The notes beneath the pieces are model-generated. The model did no database searches, was not told where the DNA came from, and worked only from the letters and a program-made list of their open reading frames with translations. Shown here one piece after another: positions 48,816 to 60,815 of a stretch of DNA of 64,000 nucleotides. Where the stretch lies: contig NC_091941.1 of NCBI RefSeq assembly GCF_041260155.1, positions 36,714,747 through 36,778,746 on the forward strand, read 5' to 3'. Within the stretch, counting starts at the first letter, position 1, and every line of letters begins with the position of its first letter. The position numbers were made by a program, and so were the translations under genes. Source of the DNA: Ptychodera flava (taxonomy: Eukaryota > Hemichordata > Enteropneusta > Ptychoderidae).

Positions 48816-51800
48816 TTAGACACGCTTTGTCTGCATGGTGTATTGAGAAACCATTGGCTGCTGTGTTGGGTAGTATGCCGGAGCAGGATGTTGATAGACG
48901 ACTCCTTGGGGCGGCGGTAGCTGATTGGTCGAGCTGTTGTTGATGACGACAGGGTTTGGAGGATAAGCTACCACACTGGATGGCATGGCTTGATGATCTA
49001 AATGTCGAAACGACAGTGAAAAAGAAAGACAATTTGAATTTTGTGAAAAGCGAATTACTCATTGTAACTGCCGGTATATCCTGTACGACATCGGAAACTA
49101 AGCTCAAGATTTGGACATCTTAATGCAAAATATACGATGCTCTTACCTAACTACATTTGAGATGCATATTTTCTAATATGTAACAGTTCGACAAAATCGT
49201 GCGATGGTCAACTTATATACAAAGACAAGTTTATTTCTAAGGTATTAAATGACAAAAAAATTAAGGCGATGCCAATCATAATGAATGAACCATAGAAGAA
49301 AACGCACAATCAAGGATGAAATACTAGTAATTCCGAGGGCACTTTGTTTCGGTTCATACGTTTAGTTACATTTTTCCATCTTCTCGAAGGCTTGTTCACA
49401 TTGAAAGCACCTTCCATTTCTTGGTGCACAATGAACTAGTACTGGGAGTGACTGTATTATAATTATTACTTTTGTGATGAAATGGTCTGTTCAAACTCAC
49501 ACATCACAATCATGGTTCAGTCAAAGAACAGGACACTTTCCTTCTCATGCTCCTTTCCAGGATATCGACAATTTTATCAACAATTGGAATATTTTTGAAT
49601 GAAATAACCGAAGTCTGTGTTTGGGAATCATGCACAGTTTATCCTTCATCAAAAACGAACAGACGGTTAATACCGCTTCCAATGGATGATGTTTGTGTGA
49701 CTCAGAATTGTATCTGTTGTCGGTAGCTACACAGGTGATATTTTGTTTGAGAAATTGAACCAAAGACAGTTCAGTGATCACCCATTGTCTAGTAGAGTAG
49801 TGAAACCATAGGTCAAACCCCGAATTCGAATGGACGTGAACAATCGTGCACAAAGGTACGTGTACGTGTTTGTATACATGGGAGTTTGTTTGTACCGCCA
49901 TCACGTGATCTCTTGGGCATACTGTCCTTTTTATTCGGTAGTGGAACCATTGCATTGGTGCAATATGAGAACATGGCATTGGCTAGGTAAAGGATGACTT
50001 ACGTATCAGTGTCGTTGTGTCGCTTCTTCGGGATTCAGATCTGCACGCACAGACACAGACGGCGACAACAATCACCACGATGATGATGACAACCAGAGCA
50101 ATAATGCCGAACACTATTCCAAGAATCGCTGCCAATCTAGTTGGATGAGAATTAGTAAAATATCACCCATATTAATTATATCAGAGAAATTTATTTATTC
50201 GCTTTTGTGAGAACCCCGGGAATGTGGCCTGAGTATTTTTTTACTAGATGTGATTTGTAACATTATTTACACTTTCTGTTCAAGAAAACAGATACAGATA
50301 TTTCTTATTCTTTTGTAGGAAGTAGTAGCCCTGCAAATACAAATGACCATTTTGTGAAATATGTAATTCTATGCAATTGTACTTGATGGTGAGTTTTTTC
50401 ACGAGATAATTCCAGATCTAGTCTGACTGTCTATAATAACATTGGACCTTACAGGAGTGGAGTACAAGGCATTTTACAAACAGCAAAAATAATGGAAAAT
50501 GCATTGGCATCATCGTTACCTATGCTGTAACAGCAGCCCAGTTTTTGAACACCGTAGGAGTTTTAATCTCTGCACTGATCTCTCGGATACCGTGGACGAA
50601 AACAACAATTCTCCCCATTGTTTAAAGTTTCGCTCTACTGTTTAAAACTACTGTTTGAAATTTATCTGCTAGGAGACGTTTTCCGCTGTACTGCTAATTA
50701 TAACAAGGATAACCCTAAGCTGGAAAACTGTCTCGCGAAGCAACTTGAATTGAGATAGCAGAAATTCCGTTTGAAACCAACATCAGAACCAACATGACTC
50801 GACCAGAATAACCGCTCTGAATAATCTGTCTAAAAACAAATAAATCACAATAAAGCCCTTTGGTAAAGGAAGATGCATAGCAATTATGAATACGACAGAT
50901 TTCATTAAAGACAGTAATAAGCAGGTGCAAAATGCGAATTATAACTGTAAAACAACACAGGGCGACATTAACCCCACGGATTTGATTTACGAAATCATTA
51001 AAAATATGTGCGACGATAAAACCATTGACAAGGCAACTTTCAGCTTCCTCAATCCTAAAGCCAAACATAGACGTACACCATGATGGTATTTTCTACAAAA
51101 AATACACAAAACTACCGGAAGGAACAGACTGAGTGTTTGTCTGACGCCTGATTATTAGTGACCGCTCCAGCCCTACAAAACCAAATCTCTATTTGGTATA
51201 TATATATATATATTTATTTGCCAAACTATAAATATACCAGAATAAAATAAAAATACCAGAAAACTCTATTCTGGTAACACTTAACGCAGTATCTATGTAC
51301 ACAAACACGCAACAAAATGAAGCCATAAACGCAGTAATCAAAGCGCTGGACGCTGAAATCGTACCAGCCAACACATACGATGTCAAACCAGATATGAACT
51401 GAATATGCTCACGTGTTTTACAACAGGTTCATTAATCCCTTCACAGAACAATAAGATATATGTTATCACTATATGTAGCAGGTTTTTTCAACTTCGCACA
51501 GTACTCTCAGAGTTTAATCACTAATTACAAAACTTTATTTAATATGCAAATGAGCTGTTAATTAACTTGACACTGCTCAATGCTTCATGGGACAATTAGA
51601 TATCCATCAGATCAACATTTGTAGCACGTTTTATTTAATTTAGTGCTGTAATTTTAGAGTAATGTCACTAATTACAAAGTTCATTAAATATGCAAATAAA
51701 CCCTAAATTAACTTGACACTGTTCAATGATTCATAGCACAATTAAATATTTATCAAATCAATTTCTGTCGCACGTTTCACAAAATTTAGTGACGTAATTT

Positions 51801-54800
51801 CAGAGTTATATACCTAATTACAAACTTTATTAAATATGCAAATGAACCCTTAATTAACTTCACACTACTAAATGCTTTACACTACAGTTAGATATCTGTC
51901 GGATCAGTATATGCAGCAGTTTTCATGACGTTTGATGCAGTTATTTCGGAGTTATATGACTAATTATAAAACTTCATGAAATATGCAAATGAGCTAATTC
52001 TTAACTTGACACTGCTCAATGCTTCTCAGTACAATTGGATATTTATCAGATCAACATCTGTAGCAAGTTTCATCAAATTTAACGCTGTAATTTTGGAGTA
52101 ATATCACTAATTACAAAGTTCATTGAATATGAAATGAACCCTCAATTAATTTCACACTACTAAATGCTTATACTACAGTTAGATATCTGTCGGATCAGTA
52201 TCTACAGCAGATTTCATCACATTTGGTGAAATTATATCGGAGTTATATCACTTATTACAAACTTCATAAAATATGCAAATGAGCTATTTGTTAACTTGAC
52301 ACTGCCAAATGCTTCCAAGTACAATAAGATATATATCAGATTAATATTGTAGCAGGTATCATCAAGCTTGGTGCAGGAATTTCAGAGTTATATCACTAAT
52401 AACAAAAGTTCGTTAAATATGCAAATGAGCAGATAATTGACATGACACTCACAGTATCATCATAATGTTCTAAGACTGTCATCTGTGAAAAGTTTCATGA
52501 AATTTTGTGCAGTATTTCTTGATATATGTCTACACTGTCATTACCGTCTCCATAGGGAAACCATTGTACGAAAAAATGATATTGCATAACTTCATTAATA
52601 TGCAAGCCACACTAACCAAAATCTAATCAGTTCTTGCAAGTAGCATATGGTACCCGTGTACTAATCTGACTTGAATCCGTTCAGGCGGTTTTTGAGTTAT
52701 CGTGTGAACAGACAGACAGACAGACACACACACACACTAACATACACAAACACACACACACGGACGGACAGACAGACAGACATCGCTATGGCATTAGCCA
52801 ACGTGTTTACACACGTGAGCTACAAACCACCAACAAGGTACATGAAACCCCACTGTGGCTTATTCTGAAACACAACATATTTGAATTCAACGGAGAATAC
52901 TACAAACAAATCTGTGGATGCAGCATGGGCTCACCAGCCTCACCAGAAATAGCTGACATCACATTACATGAAATGGAGAAAATTATATTAAATCTCCACT
53001 CCGATCAAATATTCCTATGGAAACGTTTCAGAGATGACATTTTTATTATTTACACAGGAACAAAACGTGAACTTCAAACATTTGTCGAGGAGTGCGACAA
53101 CCTATGCCTCCGTTTAAATTCACATTTGAACACTCTATCGAGAAAATCTCATACCTTGACTTTGTGGTCAGAGATATAATCGAGAGAGAAGGCTCAATTT
53201 TAAAACCCATACAAAATCAACTGTCACATCTAACTTTTCTATACAACGACCTTCACTCCGTATATTGAAACCCGTCTAATCAAACAATGCTTATGAGGTA
53301 ACTGGAAAATAATTGAGGGGATCAAATACTCGCCACAGTTTTTCCAGAAAAACCGATCATAGCTTGAAAAAGGAATAACAACATAAAACCTCGTTCAAGC
53401 AAAAATAAAACACGAGGAAACAAACGAATACGAACGGTCTAAGCAACAAACACATACAACAGTCAAACCACAACGTAACGATTGTATAGCGTCTCTTTTT
53501 GATGAACAGTGGCGGTCATCAAACTAAACGTGTGTGAAAACAAAACCATTCAAGCGACATATGAAGGGACCCCACTTTTTGTTCCGAAACACCCGATCAC
53601 TCAATCATAAAACCGGGTTTACTGGGACCAAGATCACATGACCAGGGTCAAAGCACTATAGATTCACCGAAATCTTTGTTGATCGACTAGCTTAGTATAT
53701 CGTATACCGATGTGTGAAGTAGCCTTCATTTCCTATGTATAAATTTCTAATAGTTCAGCGAAATTTCAAACTGTAGACAAATTTAAACGGTAAAGAGATA
53801 TTTCAAACAGTAGAAAAATTATAAACAATAGAGGGGAGTTTTAAACAATAGAGCGAAATTTCAAACAATAGAGATATTTTAAACAGTACAGCGAATTTTG
53901 AACAGTACGGAGAATTGTCGTTTTCAGCAACGGTAATCGGACGTATACATGAATGCGACAGAATACACAACTATTTCGCGCTTTCCCTAATCACTGTATC
54001 TTTCCTTTAATATACACTGTCAAAGTATGGTATGCGCATTTCGCTTGTTTACAGCTGCAATGGCATTTTATTCTAAAGTAGTGGAGTGAGACGGAGATGC
54101 CTTGGGGAGCCTTAGAAATTACAGGGGGTGGGCCGGGGGAATCGGGGAGGGCCACTTTTTAGAAAACAGTTCAAGGGGGAGGGTCACTTATTATAACCTA
54201 TCTTGGGGGGGGGGAGGGTCACTTTTGACAGAAGCTGATTTTATGGCCAAAACTTTTATTGTCCGTGTGATATTTCCTGAATAGGAAATCACCAACAATT
54301 AAAATACTTACACATTATCCACAAGTTTCACAAGCAAATAAGATGCAGTGGTATCCTACATTAAACACCTTGAACAGTTAAAACTGATAAAAGACAAGCG
54401 ACAAAAACATATGCAACAGGTGGAAAAGTGTATATCAATTATCAAATGAACATAAATGGAAAGATATCGTCAGTTTTATATAGTTCTCTCATAGACTACC
54501 ATGTACAGTAAATCAACTTTTCAGTGAAATTCCCAAATCAAATGTCTTGCACAACCATGGACTTATAACCACTCTAGTTTAATCAAAAACATTGATATAA
54601 ATAATCAAGCGCACATACATGCACAGATTTACCTAGTTTTGTATTAGAAAAAATTATTCATAGTTTCATCATAGACCGCCGCCATGCATAGTGAATCAAC
54701 ATTTTGGTGAAAGTCCAAAATCAAATTTCTTACACAACCAAAGACCTTTAACCACCCTAGTCTAATCAAGAACATTAATATCAATAATCAAGAGTACACA

Positions 54801-56247
54801 AATGCACAGATTTACCTATTTTTGTATTTGAAAAACCTATTCATAGTTTCATCATAGACACAATGGATACTGAACAACTTTTTAGATGAAATTCAGAAAT
54901 CAATTTTATACATAAATGCACATTTTACTTTCTAATTCAATCAAAGTACATTTCAATACATTATCAAACATATATAATATACAGATATAGCATGTTTTTG
55001 TGAGGGAAAATTGTCAATAATTTGCCTGATAGACTCCATGTATTATGATTTGATATTTTTGGATTAAGCACTAAATCAGCCACATCTTGCCTTCTCTATT
55101 TGAACAAATATGATGACCCTCCCTCAAATGTATGAATACCATATCTTTTCAAAAATTCTTGCATGATAAATTGCGACTGTCCCTCCAAAAACACCAGCCC
55201 TCCCCTCTGTAATTTGTCAAGAGGAAGTCATATCAGGTCAAATATGCGTACTGAGATGTGGGACAGTGGGAAAAACTCACCCCAAACCAACGGCTGTGAC
55301 AGCCTCATCTATGATGGCAGTATTATTCCAAATATTCCAATCCACCCAGTTGTTGTCATAGTCATCGGTACGACCGTACGGCCAACGGGTGGTGGCGGCT
55401 TCGCCCATCTCGTAATCGTTGTCATGATAGTTGTCTTCATCGACAGTTTCGTTCAACCCGAAGTTTTGATACTCGTCATAATCACAGCAATAGGTGCTTC
55501 CAATCGTAAAGGACTTGATCGCGCAGCAGTAGATTTTCGTGTAATCATATTTAGGACAGTAAAAACCGTTTTGCCAGACACCCCTGTAATCAGTGTATCC
55601 AGGACAGTAGTCAGCGTTTACTGTGAAAGGAATCGATGCAAATAAACCCGTCATTTGTCACTGAAACAAACACTGTAAATTATTTAGATCATAAATGAAA
55701 GATATGTATAATGATTAGGCGTCACTTAGGTATACATATTACCATACGGGAATCACTAGCATATACCGGCTCTGCGTTGCTCAACTTTCCCCCTATCCAG
55801 AACGTAGGCCATATTTCATCACAATCTGAAGAGATGATTTTCACTTACTATCAGCGATGATGGCTACAGTCTGATAACATTAATGGCTTAAATCCCTTTA
55901 TCTACTGACCTCACAGACGTCTCTCGACCGACTTGAGGCAATTGCGTAGTTAAAAAAAAAAAAAAAAATAAAAAAAATAAAAAAAATTCTCTCTCCAGTT
56001 CGTGTCACGCCAACATTACATGCACACTCAGTCAACCGTGTATTTTCCTACTTTTATATCTACCCAGTTTATCAATAGAACGCCTTTCGTTTTCAGATCA
56101 TAACATATAAGAGTGAACTAATACATAATACATTTGTAAGTCTTATATTGATTAAGAAATCTGTTGATTAAAAAGAAATAAAAGGTTACCTGCTGCAATT
56201 AGAGCTGTTAATATAAAGGCTTGTCCTATGTGCGTCATGGCCGCCAT
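48816..56247 (-). CDS. Shisa/CYYR1-like single-pass membrane protein D, 237 aa
   Basis: Exons 56190-56247, 55281-55620, 50003-50136 and 48816-48997 (TAA); phases 1, 2, 1. Exon 1 encodes a signal peptide (MAAMTHIGQAFILTALIAA). The ectodomain opens YCPGYTDYRGVWQNGF, then YCPKYD, IYCCAIK and TYCCDYDEYQNFG. It is the longest of the five, with about 70 extra juxtamembrane residues rich in Asp, Asn, Tyr and Trp (DDYDNNWVDWNIWNN) ending DEAVTAVGLG. The helix LAAILGIVFGIIALVVIIIV is followed by CVCACRSESRRSD. The tail is Pro/Gln/Tyr-rich (AYPPNPVVINNSSTNQLPPP, QHPAPAYYPTQQP). C and D share ectodomain start, juxtamembrane end, helix and tail motifs, indicating a recent common origin. Intron 2 is 5.1 kb and full of mobile DNA. 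Confidence 0.88.
51395..52620 (+). repeat. Tandem array with 146-bp period, about eight units
   Basis: The anchor AATATGCAAATGA recurs at 51541, 51687, 51833, 51979, 52126, 52270 and 52416, spacings of 146, 146, 146, 147, 144 and 146 bp. Units fall into two types: one continues GAGCT...TTGACACTGCTCAATGC, the other GAACCCT...TTCACACTACTAAATGC. It inserts into the Penelope-like remnant and ends with GGCGGTTTTTGAGTTATCGT and an AGAC/CA tail. There are no ORFs. Confidence 0.85.
52700..52785. repeat. (CAGA)n / (CA)n / (GGAC,AGAC)n tail
   Basis: Simple-sequence block at the end of the 146-bp tandem array. It directly follows TTGAGTTATCGTGTGAACAG and probably represents the inserted element's tail. 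Confidence 0.8.
54115..55216. mobile_element. Inverted-repeat element with internal tandem repeats, about 1.1 kb
   Basis: The left end AAATTACAGGGGGTGGGC is inverted at the right end (GCCCTCCCCTCTGTAATTT). The interior carries three to four degenerate units of about 180 bp, each starting with a CATAGAC motif (54491, 54669, 54853, about 55026) and containing CACAGATTTACCTA. There is no ORF. A non-autonomous DNA element is likely. It lies in intron 2 of gene D, just before the ectodomain exon. Confidence 0.6.
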
Positions 56248-59200
56248 CTTGAATTGAGCAGGCTTAGCTGCCTGTCGTCAGGGTACTTTCCTTCGTTTTG
56301 TTCGCGTTGCCCTTCCGTAGGTCACCTGACAATTTCCATAGCAACAGCATTGTGAAGAATGACCTAGATGACGTATGTTATCAAAGAAATCGGTCACGCT
56401 TTGTGACAGGACATAGAGCGAATTTACCTTTCCTTTCATTGTAAGCTTGCAAACTCTATTTAACAAACATTGCGTGCATGACGTATGAAGATCTGACCTG
56501 AACTGCTTGAGTAACACAATTGCACTAGTTGTTCAAAGTGACCTTATTATAGCTCAAAGCTCCAAGGCAGCTCAAAAGGTGGTGTTATTTTTCACAAGTC
56601 CAACAATTGTCCAAACTTAAAAGCTTCATAAAGACAGTACATAATTTAATTGTAATGAAGCAATGTGAAAAAGTACCTGCCAGCAGCGTTTCTAAAGTGA
56701 AATCTAGCTTATCATGCTCAGTTAAGTACTTGATTAATTTTATTCGGGTGATTAGAATCAAAATGTGGAGGGAGTACAAACTGCAGAGTAAAATGAATAA
56801 AGTTCACATTTCAACACACAATCTCCTATGAAATAGTGTTTGATATGCTGTTGATGTACTCGTAAGTTTTTATAGCACCCCTTCTCTAATTCGGTCAAGC
56901 CAGACGACTACACGGGCCATTTCAACTTAGGATAACAGACTTCATGAGTCCATGATTGGTTGACTTACGAAGAAATCGCTGTATAAATGCTTGTTATTAC
57001 AAATCGACAATGGAAACAGTTTTCCCATGTTATATCTAAAAGTGGGTTACTGTCGTGAAAGGAATATGCAAAACTTTGGAACGGAAAACAGCTTCAAAAG
57101 AGGACTTACTGTACTACCTACAGTTTAGTAGGTGTAGCCGTGTTGATCTTCAAACCTATGTATACTTGGGGTTTGGTAGCACAGTGAGATCAACTAAGTT
57201 TTTTGATAGCATGAGCTTTCGAAGACTACAGTCTCCTTCATCAGATGCTGAGATGGAATGAGCAGGCGAAGCAAAAGTCACAATATATTAGGGGTCAAAA
57301 CAGATGTGTGAAAGAAGCAACAAAAGGAGTGGGAGGTGTGAAAAACTGACAAAAGAGTGTCAAAATGAAAACTCTAAGCAAATCTGAACTGCTAAAAGCC
57401 AGTAAGATGGCAGTTATTTGTAATGTGACATGAAGCCATAGTCCCGGTTAAGTCCAGTATTAACACAGTCAAAATTGGTGATAATTTTAAGTTCTTCAAT
57501 TTCTCTCTCGCGGCTATTTTTGAAATTGCTCTGCTTCAAAACTGCCACGCTGAAGTCTTGCATGTTATGTCCTGGTTGGTTGAAATGTTCGCTGACTGGT
57601 TTGTAAATGTTGCCACTATGTATGTCAAATTTATGGTAGTTCATTCGTTTCCTCAATGGTTGTCCGGTTTGGCCTACATATACAGCTGTGGGGCATTTCT
57701 TACATGTTATGGCATAGATGATATTGGATGAGTCACAGTTGAAGGATCCTTGTATTTTGTAGGTTTTTCCGTTGGGTCCGGTTATGGTTGTAGCTGTGTT
57801 GATATTGGGACATAGCTTACATCTTGATTTCTGACAGGGAAAAGTGCCAACTGGTTGGTTGCTGGTGGTGTACAGTTTGCTGCTAACGATGCGTTGTTTC
57901 AAGTTGGGGGGTTGTTTGTAAGCGATGATTGGTCTTCCTGTTATGCATCTTTGTAGAGTGTTGTCTTCATCTATGATGGGTTGAAGGTCGTTAATTATTC
58001 TCTGCAGACAGACTTGACAGTTGTGGTTGTAGGTGACGACCAATGGGACTCTGCTGACATTTGTCTTCGGCCCATATTGCAATAGATCACCACGGTTGAT
58101 ATGGCTGGCACGGTTATCTTTTCTCCACAATGCAGGGCTTGTATTTTAGTTGTGTGAATGTTTGATGTAGTTCGCCAAGTTGTTTGTCACCGTCTTCCTT
58201 TTCTGAACAATTTTGTTGTATCGCAGGGCCTGGCTGTATACAATTGACCGGAAAGTGTGCTGTGGGTGAAAACTGGATGGTTGAAGATACTGCGACTGTC
58301 TGTTGGTTTCCTGTACAAACTTGTTTCGAGGTGATCATCTCGAATTTTTACAGTGGTGTCCAGAAAGTTTATCGCATTGTCGGAATATTCCATGGTGAAG
58401 TTAATGGTGTTGTGGAATGAGTTGAAATCTTGGTAGAACTTCTTTAGAGCATCCAAACCATAGGTCCAAATCATGAAGATGTCATCTATGAAGCGGAAGT
58501 ATACTCTAGGTTTGAGTGGGTAGCTGTTCAGGAAACGTTGTTCCAAATCTGCCATGAATATATTAGCAAACTGTGGTGCCATTCGTGTGCCCATGGCACT
58601 CCTTTTGTTGCTTCTTTCACACATCTGTTTTGACCCCTAATATATTGTGACTTTTGCTTCGCCTGCTCATTCCATCTCAGCATCTGATGAAGGAGACTGT
58701 AGTCTTCGAAAGCTCATGCTATCAAAAAACTTAGTTGATCTCACTGTGCTACCAAACCCCAAGTATACATACCTACAGTTTATAACTTTTGACCCTTAAA
58801 CTGTCATGGCTAGTATTTCCTCGAGAGGGGTTAAAACCTTTGTTTGTTAAGAGGACAGGCCGCCAATGTGTGTTAAATGTGATGCTGTTACTGCAAAAAC
58901 CTCAAAATTTACTTTGTAAATTCTATGATGTTTCTTGTTGCGAGTCTCCTACTCTGACTCAGAATGTATGTTTAAATTCAGACTGGAGGGGCAAAACATC
59001 GTAGAGCCAAGAATAGTTAATGAGTGTTACCATTTTATCTTTTTAAAAAAAGTATGTACAAATACATATATATTCTCTAGCCTATGAATACTGACAGGTC
59101 TGGATGACAATAGTAAATATTTACATATAGACAAAGAAGGTTCCATTGTTTCGCTGGTGAATCAAGATCGTCCGGGAGCCATGGGTTATGGAAAGCAAAC

Positions 59201-59501
59201 AGTAAAATAAATCGATGTTAAATCAGCAGGTAGCCTACGATGATACTGATGAAACTAGGCTCCGCATACCAGTACTGAGACCTAAAACTGCGGGCGTTTG
59301 AAGAAAGTCTCATGTATTCCTCATGTCCTTTGTTTAAAGTGTTGGTAATCTTCCACTTGTTCATAATTAACAGTACTCAAAACTTGCACTTGATCGAAAT
59401 TAGAAATCGAAATTGGACGGCCTCATCACAGAAAAAACACTATAGCGAAAAAAGTTCTTCAAAGATATAAGTGCCAAAATTGCATGTTGAGAGCGCAGAC
59501 A
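56248..59501. other. Spacer between Shisa-like genes D and E
   Basis: Dominated by the Penelope-like element at 57157-58775. The flanks at 56248-57150 and 58780-59501 contain no recognised gene. Confidence 0.5.
57157..58775 (-). mobile_element. Broken Penelope-like element with GIY-YIG endonuclease and inverted ends
   Basis: On the minus strand 58187-58624 holds part of the reverse transcriptase (AMGTRMAPQFANIFMADLEQ; YFRFIDDIFMIWTYG). 57414-58130 holds the linker and a GIY-YIG endonuclease with the Penelope-type Cys pair (YAITCKKCPTAVYVGQTGQP; EHFNQPGHNMQDF). The N-terminal half of the polymerase is absent and the remainder is broken. Inverted repeats of about 170 bp bound it: 57157-57329 and 58598-58775, sharing for example TCAGATGCTGAGATGGAATG. 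The coding remnant starts inside the right-hand repeat. Age appears moderate, since the domains are still easy to read. Confidence 0.85.
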
Positions 59502-60740
59502 TTAAGATTTCGCGGGATACGCTGGGTCATAAGAAGTTGCCACTGACGATGTAGGTTGATAAGGGTCAGTGTTGGTTCCTGGCTGGGCCCCGTATGCCGG
59601 TTGTGCCCCGTATGCTGGCGGCTGCTGGGCTCCATATGCCGGAGGCGGCTTGTCTCCATAGTAACCTGCTTGTCCCATTGTCGTAACCATTGTCATTTGA
59701 GCGGCAGGGGCCACTTGATTGTCTGCGTAGAGAGTAAATTGTAGGCGAGTCAAGTACATTCCATTCGCTTATGAAAACAATGTGTGTGCATGGCGTCATG
59801 GTTTGAAACTGGAACCTATGGGGAAAGTTTGCACTATATGAAAACATGATACCTTCTAAATACAAAAAAATCAAAATCGCTAATTTGTGAGGAAATATAT
59901 ATTTATTATTATTTTAGGTAATGAATATAAATGAATGCAAATATATATGAAGGAAATCACTAGTCTAAGTAATAAATTGTCGTATCATTCATTTAATCTA
60001 ACCTGAATTATATTTGGTGTGGGAAACATCGTTTTATAATATGATACGAAAACCTGTTCTATTGTAGCACATACAACTTTTAATATTCACCAAGATCAGA
60101 AAATTCTAAAAAATAGATCATAAGGTACTCGCATGAATAAAGGTTAATATAGTTAAGTGGATTTGTAGTTCGGTGGACAGGCCTGTAGTCAATGATTTGA
60201 ACTTAATATGACGGTACACAGACTAATACACTTACGAGCAACAGTAGTCGTGGTTCGTGTACCACCGCTAGAATTAGAACAACAGCAGACACAGGCCACG
60301 ATACATATGATGAGAAGAACGATTGCTCCGATCGTGCTACCAACTGATATTGCAATGATCGTCCTATAAAAGAAAAGATTAATAACATTAAGTCTGTAAT
60401 TTTAACGTAAGGTTCTACTAAGGTTGTACGCGTCTCGAAAGAGCGAGTCGTCAACTTTTGCTCAAACTTCCCTCAATGAAACTTTGAACCGTTCTCTTTC
60501 AGAATCAAGAATAAAAACAAGGGGTCACTTTACCAGGTTTGGTAAAAGAGAAACGAATTGTGTAACATTTGACGATATTTGAAATTTAAAATGACCGCCA
60601 TCTCCCTGGTAACTCTACGAGGGTAAAACACACACACATATACATACATACATACATACATACATACATACATACATACATACATACATACATACATACA
60701 TACATACATACGTATGTACGTACTACGTGTGTATGTATGT

Positions 60741-60815
<75 letters not shown>

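Larger units (their letters stand above)
50575..53935 (+). mobile_element. Broken Penelope-like retroelement between inverted repeats
   Basis: Remnants of a Penelope-like reverse transcriptase lie on the plus strand at about 50886-51083 (TIDKATFSFLNPK), near 51240-51385, and at 52850-53180 (CGCSMGSPASPEIADITLHE; LWKRFRDDIFIIYTGTKREL). The element is old and broken in many places. It is interrupted by the tandem-repeat block at 51395-52790. On either side lie inverted repeats built from short TGTTTGAAATTTCGCTCTA-type units, at about 50575-50690 (minus sense) and 53748-53935. Whether those repeats belong to this element or to a host DNA element is not settled. It sits in intron 2 of gene D. Confidence 0.65.
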
